DNA of 64,000 nucleotides from positions 22,566,001 to 22,630,000 of the forward strand of contig OU612072.1 in NCBI GenBank assembly GCA_914767715.1, written 5' to 3'. Both the position numbers and the translations under genes were made by a program. Under the pieces are notes generated by a model. The model had not been told where the DNA came from. It searched no databases and saw only the letters and a list, made by a program, of their open reading frames with translations. Source of the DNA: Membranipora membranacea (lineage: Eukaryota; Bryozoa; Gymnolaemata; Cheilostomatida; Membraniporidae). Every line of letters begins with the position of its first letter. Within the stretch, counting starts at the first letter, position 1. Shown here in pieces: positions 13,385 through 25,944 of this stretch.

Positions 13385-16300
13385 TCAGCTGAGCACTCCA
13401 ATTTCTATATCAGGCTCCTCCCCCATCAAATCAGAGTCATCTATTAAATCAGTGGGCGGGGCTTGTAATGATTCCGATGTATTATTCTTATTGCGATACT
13501 TTATCTTTCTATTCTTTCTGTCTTTTATATTCATTTTTTTGGCAAACTTTTGATTTTCTCTCTCCAGTGAGAAGATTTCCTTCACCATATCTTTGGTTAT
13601 ATCTGTAAATAAAGAGATAAGCGCCTATGATACACAGAAATACTTGCAGCACACCATGTCAGAAAATAGGAGAGAGAAAAACCCAACACTGCTTTGAGTC
13701 GCTCAAGATTTGACCTGACTGATCGATTGACTGATTCTTTATTCATACACACATACAAAACGATTCCCAAACTCAGGGAATGAATGGTGTAAATGACTTC
13801 TATAACCAAATGATGACCAGAGAAGTAATCGGGGTCATACTAACGTGGAGGTTATTTGACCTATAGCCACAGGGTGAGAACTGAATAAGCAAAAACAACT
13901 TCCTGTATGATATTGTAAATTTTGGTGCTGTTATGGAACTCTGCTACTCCAAATTAAAAGCATATTGTCGGCTTTGTTGGGTAGGGAATCCTGAAACATT
14001 ATTTGTATTCCAGGAGTGCTCAGTTATTATATGAGCTTTTTTTATATCCAGCCAGGACAAGGCCTTTTTCTAGAGATGAAGTATCCCTAAGAAAATTCAG
14101 AGCTTTGAGAACAGAGCCTGGCTTTAGCTGGGATCTCTCCAACATAATTGATACTTTAAAAATCTACTCTCCATTAACGCATAAAAAGAGGTAGTTTAAA
14201 ACAAAAAGTGGTACCCAAAAACAGATATGAAGCTAAGTTACTGAAATAATCCCAAGGGGTCGATCGATGACTGCAGCTATTTATGATAAATATAGACAGA
14301 TACATACTTTTATCAGCTTTGAGCAGCTGTAGAAACACACCACCAGGAGTACGTCTTGTGTCTCCTCTCTGTAAGTATAAAACAATCATTTACTGTCTGT
14401 ATCACACTGGTCTGTATTATACGGGCTGTCCACACACCCCACCCACATGCTATTATACGGGTATGAGCTTATAACCTATCACTCTACTAATGATATAAAT
14501 GTAAATACTAGAAGTGAAGGTAATCCAATGCCAAGTGCTTTTTTGGTCCTCCAATGACCCGTTAAACTTTGGATTGGGCAACGCGGTGAGAAATTTTCTC
14601 TGTGGTTTCTCAAAAAGCCACTAACTCCAAAAATGAGCAATGTTCAGTGAAATCAGACACCCCAAATTGATCACAAAAGTGGCTCAGAGACCTTAGTCTA
14701 TGTACAAACCAAGTCTTCATTCCACCGGCCGCCTCCACATCCATTGTAGGGTTGAAGAGATCTAAGGCTTTTTGACGGCTGGTGTAGCGTACCACCCGCT
14801 CTATAAGTACTATTTTTAGTTCGTTCAGATTTCTGGCTATGTATCGAGCTATTACCCTCTCATCATCGTCTGTGCACACTTCTGTCGGAAGGTTCAATAC
14901 AATAAGTTAATAAATATTAATGTGGATTGATACCCCGCATCATGTATAAGGGCATAAGTAATCTAATGGGAATTATGTGTGAGTATCCCACAATGCCACA
15001 TACACCTTATATATCAAGTTAGAGATATGTGGGTAATCCAGAATATTGCATTGTGGGATACTTCAGAAACATTTCACATTGCCCTTCTGAGAAAATATTG
15101 AGCCTTTGGGGTCGGTGCTCAGATAAAGCTAAGATGTATATGGATTTTAATCTGATTGGTAACAACATGACTCATCATGGTGTGAGGTAGGCACTCTGTC
15201 CCTGTTTAGAGGAGAAAACAATAACACAAAGTGATGTTTGCCTACCCCTCCCCCCTCTTGTTGCCTTGTACTTTATAAGATAGTGAATAAGAATAATAAT
15301 AATGAACTAACCTCGTCATAATAATCATCGTCTCCCCCTCCTCCTCTACCAGGGTGTATATCTGTAATATAGATAATAATACAATGATATATTATACTAT
15401 ATATCACTCCACATTATATAATATGTAACGCTGGTCAACAGCGGCAAATAATGTACTGGCACTATACTACATACACACACATACAGTATAAAGTCATCAC
15501 AATGCTTGTTTATAATCTGAGCAGGTGGCTGCAGAGTTATATTAGTCAACAGGAGTCATTTGGATTGTCTGATTCGATTAACCCACATGATTTACCCACA
15601 TGGGAGGCGAGGGTGGTTGGTTAGTCGTAATCAGCTCTTCAAAATAGCGAATTTGTTGGGAGTATAATTCACATAGATACATGTAGTTGTCTGATACATG
15701 ACTCGTACATTGTGTTTTGCTTTATCATGCCTGTCATAATAATTTACTCATGTTGCCTAACTCTTGTATTTTTGACTTTTGTCACATTTTACGCTTTGCT
15801 GGTTTTGGCACTGTGTGTTACATGATACCGCCGTAGCTGTGCTGTATGTGATATATCGTAACCTGTGTTGTGTAGTAGCAAGTCGTGCTTTGCTTGATAG
15901 ACTAGATATTATCAGTGACAATTAAAGACTGTAAATAGTAAAAAACTAACAGAATTACACCCGTTTTACTGACTAAGTTAGCTGCTTGAAATTGTGTTTT
16001 GCTTCATCATGCCTGTCATAATAATTTACTCATGTTGCCTAACTCTTGTATTTTTGACTTTTGTCACATTTTACGCTTTGCTGGTTTTGGCACTGTGTGT
16101 TACATGATACTGCCGTAGCTGTGCTGTATGTGATATATCGTAACCTGTGTTGTGTAGTATCAAGTCGTGCTTTGCTTGATAGACTAGATATTATCAGTGA
16201 CAATTAAAGACTGTAAATAGTAAAAAACTAACAGAATTACACCGGTTTTACTGACTAAGTAAGCTGCCTGAAGCGATATGGATTTGAATATTCACAGCAC

Positions 16301-16864
16301 TGTCCCAGCACAGTACAATCACATATACTTGATGAGTACACACGAACTGGCTGTCATGCAGTGGAAGTGATTGGACTGGCTTGTTAAACATAACATTGAT
16401 AGTATTACTGAAAAACCCGAGTCACTGTTCAGCCGAGATGATTGATCCTAAGTATTGAACGAAATAAGATACCAATGGTTACATTTAAATCCTACCCAAA
16501 GATCGATGCATGTTATAGTCAGGCAGTTCTTATGATACAGTTTTGTCAGATTTGCATGGTAAAAAAATTCAGTGCTCTCCTATCTGACACAACTTTATCA
16601 TAAGTAACTGCCTGACCATAACATGCTTTGGTCTTTGGGTAGTCTTTAATGTATACCATATCATGACTCACCGAGTCGGTGTTTGATTCTTGTCGGCTCG
16701 TTTTCTCATACTATGATTGTCTGATTCTCCGTCATCGTTTACATTCCACAGCTGGTCAGCTCCTATCCTGGCTGCTGCTTCTGATAACTCAGCATCAAAC
16801 TCATCAGAATCTACAGTTCTGCTCTCACCTGAAGGGACGTACGACTTTACACCCCTCTCTATCG
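13385..16864 (-). CDS. PHAX: PHAX 3' half, copy 1 (snRNA export adaptor)
   Basis: PHAX bridges capped snRNA to the export machinery in the nucleus. Exons, right to left: about 16,672-16,864 (acidic linker with ELSEAAARIGADQLW), 15,312-15,361 (GGGGDDDYYDE), 14,706 to about 14,888 (RNA-binding domain, IARYIARNL and IERVVRYTSRQKALDL), 14,308-14,368 (DTRRTPGGVFLQLLK, the signature RRTPGGVFxxLLK of the family) and the last exon 13,385-13,602 (MVKEIFSLERENQKF to the stop). Last-exon phase fits. The exon at 16,672 is 8 bases shorter than in copy 2, losing the KHRLG segment and shifting frame before the splice site. The joins at 15,361 and 14,888 are uncertain because the simple acceptors do not keep phase. 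Confidence 0.83.
15709..16272. repeat. 282-bp direct tandem repeat (copy 1 only)
   Basis: The unit starting attgtgttttgctt at 15,709 starts again at 15,991 and the two units are almost identical. Copy 2 has a single unit, interrupted by the transposon at 48,183-51,647. It lies in a PHAX intron. Confidence 0.85.
16492..16643. mobile_element. Palindromic MITE in a PHAX intron
   Basis: Long terminal inverted repeats pair ctacccaaagatc at the left with its near complement at the right, and continue inward through gtcaggcagttcttatgata. Total about 150 bases, no coding content. The same element sits at about 52,029-52,180 in block copy 2. Target duplication is not clear. Confidence 0.65.
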
Positions 16865-16982
16865 CTGTACAACAGAAACAAGGCTAACAACTTTATTGAA
16901 CTGTTCACAGGCCGCAGCTAATTGTCACATCAATGTTTTGTTGTAGAGTCATACCAACAAGGGAGGTATTGGCTGATTTAGC

Positions 16983-17035
16983 GTCTTTGTTGGCTGTTAC
17001 ATGATAAATATTATCATGTAACGGCCAACAAAGAC
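16983..17035. repeat. Near-perfect 53-base hairpin
   Basis: gtctttgttggctgttac pairs with gtaacggccaacaaagac around a short AT loop. Conserved in copy 2 near 52,527-52,580. Probably the core of a tiny MITE in a PHAX intron; there is no sign of transcription. Confidence 0.6.
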
Positions 17036-17415
17036 ATGATAACCATCACATCGCCATAAATATGACAGGAATTCACTTCCACCAATACTTTTTACCAACA
17101 GGAAATACCTGTAGCTATTTATCGCGTATTTTGCTATGAAAGGAGATGTTACTGCTTTGATAAGAAAGAAAAGTCATTAAAATGCTCAGAGCTCAGAGAG
17201 TGGGCAACTCGCACATTTAATTAGCACAATGAGGAATTTTGTGGAACTCTTGGGAGTTCCTGCTGCTGTGGCTATTTAAAAAAAACAGTATTTCTGTTAG
17301 TATATATAACCCAGATCTATTGTTTTATAGTAGTATAGTCTCTTAGAATGCTAAATAAGTGGTCTAACAACAGACTAATAACAACATGATAGTTAGTGAA
17401 TATTCAAGTGTATAC

Positions 17416-17515
17416 CTTGATACACGTTGACACAGACCTCACAAAATAAGCATTCAGCACCCCACCTGGTGATACTACACGCCCTCTCTCAAACAATCTC
17501 TGCTCAAATACGTCC
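17416..17515 (-). CDS. PHAX: PHAX exon 5, copy in R1
   Basis: A 100-base exon reading DVFEQRLFERGR and SPGGVLNA; entry phase matches the PHAX exon at 33,021-33,054, and the donor is AAG|GTATAC. Here the acceptor is ttag instead of the gtcag found in R3, and several codons differ (a G to R and an H to Y among them). Its neighbour on the right is RAPGEF1 sequence, not PHAX exon 4, so it cannot be spliced normally to the PHAX start in this arrangement without skipping over 14 kb. Confidence 0.65.
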
Positions 17516-17718
17516 CTAACACCTAATTTTCGGATTTTTCAAGTCTTATACATCTGGAGGACAAAGTTTCAAATCACTGTGACCAACATTTGAGGAATAA
17601 TGATCTGAAGTAGAAGTGCTGGCTCAATTGGTAAGAAAACTTTTTATTCAGAAACCTTAACTCAGCGAGATGCTACAGTCGAGCTAACATTACCACAATT
17701 ACTGTACTAAGCCGATCA

Positions 17719-17862
17719 TTGAGTGTGTCTGTTGTTGTTTTCTCCTCATGAAACACTTATATTGCGTCTTGTAACTCCCTCCCTATTCAATTGAAGGACA
17801 TTAACAGGGGGAGGGAGGTGTTGAGTATTTCATAAGGAGAAAACAACAGCATACACACTCAA
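17719..17862. mobile_element. MITE with about 38-base inverted ends
   Basis: The left end (ttgagtgtgtctgttgttg) is complementary to the right end (acaacagcatacacactcaa), and the pairing continues through tttctcctcatgaaa. The interior has a g-rich and c-rich pair (ctccctccc / gggagggag), so almost the whole element can fold. It recurs in R2, R3 and R4. Confidence 0.65.
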
Positions 17863-18224
17863 TTTCCAGCTTAAAGAATAGTCAATGTCATAATGTTAGC
17901 TCCGCCATTACGTAATCCTGAAATTGGGATCCCGAAGAGCAAAGTTTTTGAACCAACAAGTCAGCACTTCTGTTTCAGGACACTACTTCTCTCAAAATAA
18001 TCAGAGATTTGAAACTGGGACCTATAAATGTAAAAAGACATAGATAAACAATATATATTAGGTCAGAGCACCCTCTATAATACCCACATCATTGAAGTGT
18101 CTCCTGTATTGGTTGATATCTAAAGGACATATTTTTACTCAAGTGGCAGCAGGTGAGATTTTGTACAATTCTGTTTGATCAACAAATCCAAGACGTTTTA
18201 TGTATACTTGTGATCTTATAACTT

Positions 18225-18328
18225 GTAGACCCCTAATGATATAGTCATCTTGTCTTGTGGATCTAACAATATTATTAATATTATTCTTAGATCCACAAGA
18301 CAAGATGATTATATCATAAGAGATCTAC
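18225..18328. mobile_element. 104-base palindromic MITE
   Basis: gtagacccctaatgatata at the left pairs with the right end; the arms continue through gtcatcttgtcttgtggatc to a loop of aatattattaatatt. Present in all four R copies; the R3 copy has lost part of the right arm. Confidence 0.65.
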
Positions 18329-18583
18329 TGTTAGCGTTACCAAGTGCTCAGATTATCTTTGTCACTTTATTAGCCCTTCTATATTAAACCACTGCTGACA
18401 CTGCTGGGCTTTGCCCAGCAGAGCCACCAGTCAAAAATTTGAATAGAGGGTTGTGGCATCAAAACATCTAGCCAGTAGCTTTGAGTGGAGATATACGAGC
18501 GCTCATAATGTAGGGAGTATCTTCTTCCCAAGCCATCCACCATTAGAGATGACAAATTTTTTGTTGTTGACCAATCAGGCGGT

Positions 18584-18643
18584 TTTAAAATCTAGCTGAG
18601 ATCCAACACTAATAAAAATGTTGGATCTCAGCTAGATTTTAAA
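18584..18643. repeat. 60-base hairpin
   Basis: tttaaaatctagctgagatc pairs exactly with its complement across a short A-rich loop. The same hairpin is in block copy 2 near 54,135-54,194. Likely MITE core. Confidence 0.6.
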
Positions 18644-18770
18644 GGCAATCATTTGCTAAACTAAACTCTAGCTAACATTCCCCCCTCCCTCCCTCCCTCC
18701 CTCCATTTGTTGATTCTCTACACATGCTCCAAGCTCACAACCTGCTGTGTTTAACTGTTCCATATTTTAA

Positions 18771-18972
18771 GGCTAATGGACAAGGGATGGACTGAGAGAC
18801 TAATGGATTCCAGATTTGGAATCTCCATGCCTCATTACTTTACTGTGCTGCTATCCATTGTTGAGATATAGGTAGCGATGCCTGGTGCATGTAAAAACGC
18901 AATGTAATGAAGCGTAGAGATTCTACGTCTGGCATCCATGAGTCTCTCAACCCATTCCTTGTCCATTAGCCT
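18771..18972. mobile_element. Palindromic MITE of about 200 bp
   Basis: Inverted ends ggctaatggacaaggg and ccttgtccattagcc, followed by paired internal segments (gactgagagact / agtctctcaacc). No coding content. A near-identical copy lies at about 54,315-54,516. Confidence 0.65.
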
Positions 18973-21384
18973 TGGTCATTTAAGCCAAAAAAAATTGAAT
19001 ATATAATTGATTCCTATTCGCAAATCTGCGCTGATAAAATGATAAAATCTCTCCCTACACACTCACCTTGAGTATATGTACAAATTTGATGAAGTATTTC
19101 TCTCTGATTGCCTGATCGTCTGGTTTGAGTATTACATTCTTACACCACCATGACATCTTATTAAAGTGCTCCGTAAACTGTACCAGATTGGGGCACCTGT
19201 AGAGAGCAAGTAAACACAACTTTACTGATGACTGATACTCGGTACACAGCTGACTGAGTGTAGGTCACTTTGTACAGGCCATATTTTTTTAATTGTAGTC
19301 AGATAATTGATCTACTGCTAGCCTGCCTGCTTGAAAAGATTCTATGAAAGCCATCTCCAAATGGACAGACAATCATGATTTGATATCACCTGGGGTCTCT
19401 GCCTATTGCTGCCTGTTGACGGTTGATGGTGGGGTGGGGGTGGAAAAGTCAACGATGCCCTGTTTGAAACGCTTAAAACCGCTTCCATCTCTCTTTGGCC
19501 TCACTGAACTACATAAAGCTCAGAGATGACACCTCGATATATGAACTGTCAACTAATGGGCATATTATTTTCAGATAAAGATAGTTGAAATCAGAATTCG
19601 GAATCAAGGAACTTAGTAATGACCAGAGTATGACCTACCATTCTGAGAGTGAAGTCTCAATTAGTATTAATATTTTAGATAAACAGAACTCAATGAGCAC
19701 AAATTTACTGACTAGCAGCAACACCTGTGACTTGCGAATATAATCTACACCTTACTGTACAATCTATCATATTGAGTCCACCTGTACCACAGGCTAGGTC
19801 AAATGGAGCACTGCTCGGGTCTTGTAATCAGACGGTGTAACTGATCAAAACCTCCTCAGTTACCATCAGAAGCTCACCAAAGATGGGTTCATTAAATATA
19901 TCTATGCTTAGTATTTATACCCCATAAGATATGTCAAAGTGTCCTAGTAGAGTGTTGTATATGTATAGGTTTTTTTCCCGAAAACAATGTGGCACCAGAA
20001 GGATTGGAGGGTAGACCACCCCGCCCAGTAGTTTTGTTGCTCATTGGTCCTTAGTCTAATATAAGTGAGTGTATAACTTACTTTTCTTCGTTCCGTTCTC
20101 TAGACCAGGTGAGAAGCTCAGGTAATTCTAACCTCTGATAGAAGTCTGTCTCTATAAGTGTGAGATGCTCGGCAATCTCGTGTGACTTGAAATCCACCAG
20201 CGTTAAAACTCGCCTGGGAAATACAAACAGAACATGTGTTATAGCGCTTGTGAGAGAAGCAGATCTTTGGTAGCATGCTGAGTTCTTAGACTATTATTTG
20301 TAATAGTGCTCTAGGCTCATAAACAGCCTGCAGCTCAGTTTCTAGTGATTTTCACAGTTCAGATGTGAAGGTACTAAAAAGGCACTACAGAGAAACTCTT
20401 TTCATGATAGCATTTACAGTAGTATTATTCATTCACAATCACGCTAGGTCATGGTGAATGCTGAAACCTATTCACGCGGCCACGGGTTTGGTTTTTTGTG
20501 GTGTGCGCGTGAACAAGGCTAGGTAGCATCAATTGCTTATTACAAGATCAATTCCGGGAGTGATTAAAATCACATGAATCGTTGACAATTTGCGCCAGTC
20601 ATGTGCTATCAAGCATTGACTGAATATTTGTGCACAGCACGATTATGAATTTCCGAGAGGGGGTAAAGAATTCGCGAGAGAAAAGGTTCTTCATTACCAA
20701 GAAGCTTGAAGTAGCATAATTCAAGGCTGGCTAAAACTATATATATTAAAAAGATTGAGTAAAACTCCAACCTAAATTAGCCAGAACCTAGTGCCTTTAC
20801 ATTAAGTCGGCATAAGTAGAATGAAAGGGGCTGACTTAATTCAGCTCCTTTCATTCTTCCTAGTCAGCTGAACCTGAAGCTGAACTTAACTCAGCTGATG
20901 TTTACTCCTCATGCGTATATCAGTCTACTTTTACTTACGATGGAGATTTGGGGCCGGACGAGGGAGCTACAATCTGCAGTTCCTGATAGGCCTCTGATTT
21001 GGGTCACATTTCTCAAGCACTTTACGTCTCATGATCTTAGCGAGCGTCAGTTCTCCCCCCCTCACCAACTCTGTGACTAGCTTCAATAATCTCAGGCTAA
21101 TAGCCTCTTTCAGTTCGCTGGATCTGTATAATGGTAGATGACATGAATAGCGTTGTGTGAAATTAGCATTGAAGTTATTTCCGATCTTTGTTTTTCAGAG
21201 AAATCTTGCTCAGGATGATGTCAAATGATCTGACACCAACCTAGCCTAGTCACACAGCTACTTTTTTGTACCACGTGACAAGCTACCACCAACCCTTCAT
21301 TCTCATCTATATCTGATTCTGCAGCCAATTTATGCCTCTTGTAAATCCATTGTGGTGTCTCAAATATACTAAGTACATATCGAG

Positions 21385-21680
21385 ACTAAAGACTGGTTCG
21401 CATTGTCCCAGATAGCGTTGGGATGGCATCTGGGATGCTGATCCCAAATGGTCCCAGAAAGAGTATGTCTTTTGTTTACATTGCAAAACTGATCCCAGAT
21501 AGTCCCAGATCATCCCAATGTTGTATTCACATAGTACCAAGATGAGAAATGCGTCTGGGTCATTAACGGGAAAGTTCCTAAGCGTCAAACTTTTCCGTTG
21601 CTGACCCAGACTCAATTCGATCGTGTCGTATTTATATTCACAATGTCTGGGTTGGCTGCAATTGACAATGTGAACTAGGC
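21385..21680. mobile_element. MITE-like element with inverted ends
   Basis: The left end (ctggttcgcattgtccca) is complementary to the right end (gacaatgtgaactag) over about 15 bases, and several cccagat / atctggg segments lie inside. It sits between the two REM exons and is also present near 57,121-57,416. A 129-residue open frame across it is incidental. Confidence 0.5.
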
Positions 21681-24600
21681 TTAACAGCCTGCTCAACTAC
21701 AGGCAAATGCTACTTTAACTCCGGTTTTAAGCACCGCAATGACTAAATAAGGAATCAACGTGCTAATCAACTTTTATGAGAGAAGAGAATAACGAAATAA
21801 TGAGACTTACGTCAGCTCATCCAGAACTCTGACGAGGAGGGAGAAGGCGTTTCTGGACAATCTCTTCTTAGAGACATCTTTAGAGTGAGCAAACTTGTTA
21901 TATCTGTATAGCAGTTTATCTATGAGATCTTCTGGTGTGATGAATGTCCTGTAGGTCGTCAGAAAAGCCTCCTGATACATGAAATCTAAAATAGAGACAG
22001 CAGGTAAAATATATATCAGGGCAACTATATTGTCATTACCTGCTTGGCTGGTTTTATTTTAGGTCTAATTATGCAGTAATTTTGGGCATATGGACTTGAA
22101 GGTAAGGTCAATATTATGTTAGCATTTATTGTAGTTCTGTTCAGCCCAAATCAGTAACCAACAGGTCCTCAGTTTCAAGAGTTAAATTCAAAATCTAAAA
22201 AAGGCGCAAATTGTGTCATATGGAACAAATTGTGGTAAATGCCGATAAAAGCAATTTTCCTCTACAAATTTGTGGCTTTCTAAGATATAAGTAAAAAGAA
22301 TCATTTCTATATAGGTCAAGTCTTAATAATGGCTAGCCTATGCTTGGAGACTGAAATAGTGTAAGCAAAGATTGTAACATTGAACTCCCAAGCCTCCTCA
22401 AAGATACCAGTGAAGTCCTTACATAAATATTCTATTTGTGATCATAAGTTTACCCATAAGCGCAATGAAAAGAAGAAACCTAAAATGTATATCTACGAAG
22501 CCCAGTGGGGGGTAAAACCAAACCAGACAATTATGGCTGCCCATATAGTAATCAATTCATACTTTGGCAGCTTATTGTTCCAACTTAGAAAGACAGGATA
22601 TATGATTTTCAATAAGATTAGTCCTTATAGATTAGATGATTCAAAAAAGGTTTGTATTGAAAGTCTGCTTTGTAAATTAATCGCAAATAGTAAGGCTTTT
22701 TCCTGTTCAACAATCAATTAAATGTCCTATAAAGTTGGGAACACGTAAATAAAACGTGTAAAATACAAAAGTAAGAGGATCTGAGTTGACCCAGAACTAA
22801 ATAAAGACATAAATATACAAGCAGCGCTGACGCATTAAAGATAAGCTGAGCAGAGCCAGATCACCATGCCTCAGACAGATCACCATGCCTCGGACAAATA
22901 TCAGCTAACCTCGCAGGAAACCAAGAGAAATACTACCTAACTTGATCATGGTGAAGTGAGATTGATCAGATTTTATACTGAAATGCAATATTTGAGCTTT
23001 CCCCTCCCTCTCTCTCACCAAATGTGAACCCAATTAAATAAGGAGGCTTCATTCCGAAGCTGACCTGTTTGATAACTTTAGAGTCAAGGACAATCTCAGA
23101 ATCCCGCATGAGAACGGGAAGGTTTTTGATGGATATTTTTGCATTCGGATTGCTCAAGCGCCATCTAAACATTTCTAATCAGTTGGCATATCCAGTTATC
23201 ATAGCCTGGTCACGCTGCTACTTTTTGGGTTTATGGAAACCAAAAATGTAGCGGCTTGTAGCGGCTTTAATTATTTTACAAGTGGTTATAAGTGAGGTTT
23301 GTATTATTTACTCTAAATCAACAAATCAACTCAACTGTAGTGAAATGGAAGGTCAGATTACAATGGCTGTCAAAACATCGAGAAAGCTGTGCAGCATGTT
23401 ATTGAAGAGAGGCTATTCCAGCAATATTCCCATAATGCAATTCATCACATTCTGGGCCTATCGGCAACTACTCGCCTCTGCTGAGCATGCAAAAGGAGAC
23501 TCACTGCAAATTAACATGCCAGAGCTAAACGGACTGAACTGATGCTCAAGGACAGATTCTGAGCAGAAATGTTTGCAAGATGAGCAGCACATTGGTGCGC
23601 AACCATAACGTCAATCAGCAGAGCAGAGATAAATCATATGAGGGATTAAAGTAGCACTGCATTCGTAAGTGAGAAAATTGCAAAGTTTCACATTCAGTGA
23701 TGGGATAGCTGCTAGGAGTCATTAGGATACCGAAACGAATATATAAAATTCTTCATTATAATATCTGGGCTGGTTTGTCTTGTGAAGCTTGTTCTGGTGA
23801 AATAATTTGTAAAAAACAAAATTTAATAGGATAGACTAAACAAGGTAAAACCTTGGACCACATAAAAGTAGTTTCACTACATGTGCCGCCTCAGCTCCCA
23901 TCAAACAACAAGTTTAGGTGAAACCTCTCAAAATACAAATTCTATAGACCTCACCCTATGGGCGTTCAACGCCAAGAAAAATAACATTTAAGTGCAAGTG
24001 ATCCAAGATTTGCCCTCTAAATTCAGCCACATCATAGAAAAGAAACCCTGTTATAAGTAATACCAATATCCCACTATATATGTGAATGTGTTAGATTTTT
24101 GCTTGAGTGCCCTGTCTGCTTTAATAAGGGATTGATTGAGATCACTTGGGCACACAGGCTAGTTAGATATAGAAACATGATCTAAATGGCGTAAAATGCG
24201 TAATTGAGTCCAACACACTGCTTTTCTCAGGGATGGTAGAATTCACAATGATAAAAAAGAAGAAGGCTGGATCTCGGCTGAAAGGAGGGCAGAATGTAGA
24301 ATTACCTGAATCTGCGTCGACGTTTACCAGTGACATTAAACTGTCGGCTGGCCCTAAATCTGCACACAAAACACAGCTAAAGTTAGAGGATGAATTATAC
24401 ACAAAGTAAGCTTTCATGTTTATACCCCTCTAAATCTAATACCCACACATTTAGTATTTACTGAGACATGGACTCGGACCTGGTACATTTTAATGGTGGA
24501 CTTCTATGGTACATTTATGGTTCTATAACCGGCAGCACAGTAGCATGAAAAGCTAGTTATTGGCGACAGCGGACGGTGTATGACGCTCATGACATATGAG

Positions 24601-25669
24601 TTTATTCATGGGTGAATGGTCTGTCTGTCTACATAGAAGGCTTTTCGACTCTAAAACTAAGTCTGAGAACCGCCCATTCATAGAACATCCCTATGTAAAC
24701 TCACATATGCCTACCGCAGGAAAATTGAGCGGCCGTTTCAAGCAGCGAGTTGGCTGGTAGCAGAAAATAATATTAACAGTACTATCAGCAAAAAAAACGC
24801 TGAAATCTAGCAGCGGGTCTATCATTATAGCAACTTAAACTGCAATGCGATGACATAAAGTTACATTTGCCACCAGCTCAAATGCCAATTAAAAGAGATG
24901 AGATATAATTGTTTATAATACCGTGTTTTCCTACGTGTGTAGCGTACACTACGAGGGCGTCTACACTACCACCCTTCAGCCCTGACATGATCTTTGACGA
25001 GCCACCCTAAAAGCAAAACATTGGTAAGTGAATGAAATATACAGGCATCGATACGAGCATCGGCAACTTACATCCAAATATTACACTAGAGGAGTTATGT
25101 ATTTGCATGAGGAGAAGCTAGCCATTTCATATACTATCAAACTACCTGACATTCAACCTTAGCTAACATTTACTCACCTGCTTTGCTCCATATAGACTCC
25201 CACCTCAGGCAGCAAAAATATAGTGCAAGCTAACATTAAGTAACCCCTAAAGCAGCTAAATTAAACTCTTCCTAACGTTACTCATCTAGGGTCATTGTAA
25301 ATTCAGCAAAACAAACAGTTGCATAAGGGAAGGCAACTCCCATCCATCAAATTAACAAAATTTAAGAAGCTAACATCCTATTGTATACATGAGGACAACA
25401 GTTTGTAATACAAGGACTCCGCTTCGCACATATTATTACAAGATTACCTAATATCTACCCTAGGAGAATAAATATCAGCTTGATTCCAGTTTAGACTGTT
25501 TAGGGGTGACTCAATGTTAGCTACTGCCAATTAAGGCTAGCTAAAGTGCATGTGTAAATGTTAGCTAGCAATAATATTCACTATTCAAAGCATAAAAACG
25601 AGTTTTTTCCTCCCTCAAATACCTTACTCATAGCATCTAGCATTTTGCGCCCCTAATTGTAGTACTAAC

Positions 25670-25944
25670 CTTACGATGATGGTGATTGGTTGGTTTAGCA
25701 GCGCTGGAGGAGGCGGTACTCACCTTACGGTGATGGTGATTGGATGGTTTAGCAGCGCTGGAGGAGGCGGTACTTGCCTGACGATGATGGTGATTGGTTG
25801 GTTTAGCAGCGCTGGAGGGGGCGGTACTTACCTTACGATGATGGTGATTGGTTGGTTTAGCAGCGCTGGAGGAGGTGGTAGTATTAGATGAGATACTACC
25901 GACAGCACTGTCACTGGATGTGCTACTACCTTCACTTTCTCTGA
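25670..25944 (-). CDS. RAPGEF1: RAPGEF1-like linker exon with tandem splice donors
   Basis: Serine-rich linker exon (RESEGSSTSSDSAVGSISS, then AAKPTNHHHRK) joined in phase to its neighbours. Its 3' end and donor are repeated as a 54-base minisatellite (about 25,676-25,891), giving four possible exon ends at 25,832, 25,778, 25,724 and 25,670. The donors are GTAAGT, GCAAGT, GTGAGT and GTTAGT. All units stay open and are 18 codons long, so any donor keeps frame. Copy 2 has one unit and one donor (61,429). Confidence 0.8.

Larger units (their letters stand above)
17408..18377. repeat. Repeat R, copy R1 (contains PHAX exon 5)
   Basis: A roughly 970-bp segment present four times: here, 31,963-32,928 (R3), 52,955-53,929 (R2) and 63,051-64,000 (R4, partial). 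It carries one PHAX exon (17,416-17,515) and intron sequence with two palindromic elements, 17,719-17,862 and 18,225-18,328. Shared variants group R1 with R2 and R3 with R4. Confidence 0.88.

Noticed and set aside
21307-21696. 129-residue minus-strand open frame, repeated at 57,043-57,432
   Set aside because: It lies across a MITE-like repeat with inverted ends, has no recognisable motif and no splice support. Its presence twice only reflects the block duplication.
22966-23172. Possible extra RAPGEF1 exon (LSNPNAKISIKNLPVLMRD)
   Set aside because: The exons at 24,306-24,359 and 21,811-21,985 join in phase without it. It looks protein-like, but I could not place it in a gene.
23282-23542. 86-residue plus-strand frame, conserved at 59,038-59,298
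   Set aside because: Conservation is explained by the block duplication. No motif was recognised and no exon boundaries fit the neighbouring genes.
25676-25891. Plus-strand frame encoding GWFSSAGGGG repeats
   Set aside because: It is the opposite strand of the splice-donor minisatellite. The minus strand has consistent exon phases and donors, so the plus frame is incidental.
25676-25891. CRISPR-like array
   Set aside because: Units are contiguous 54-base repeats without spacers in a eukaryotic exon.
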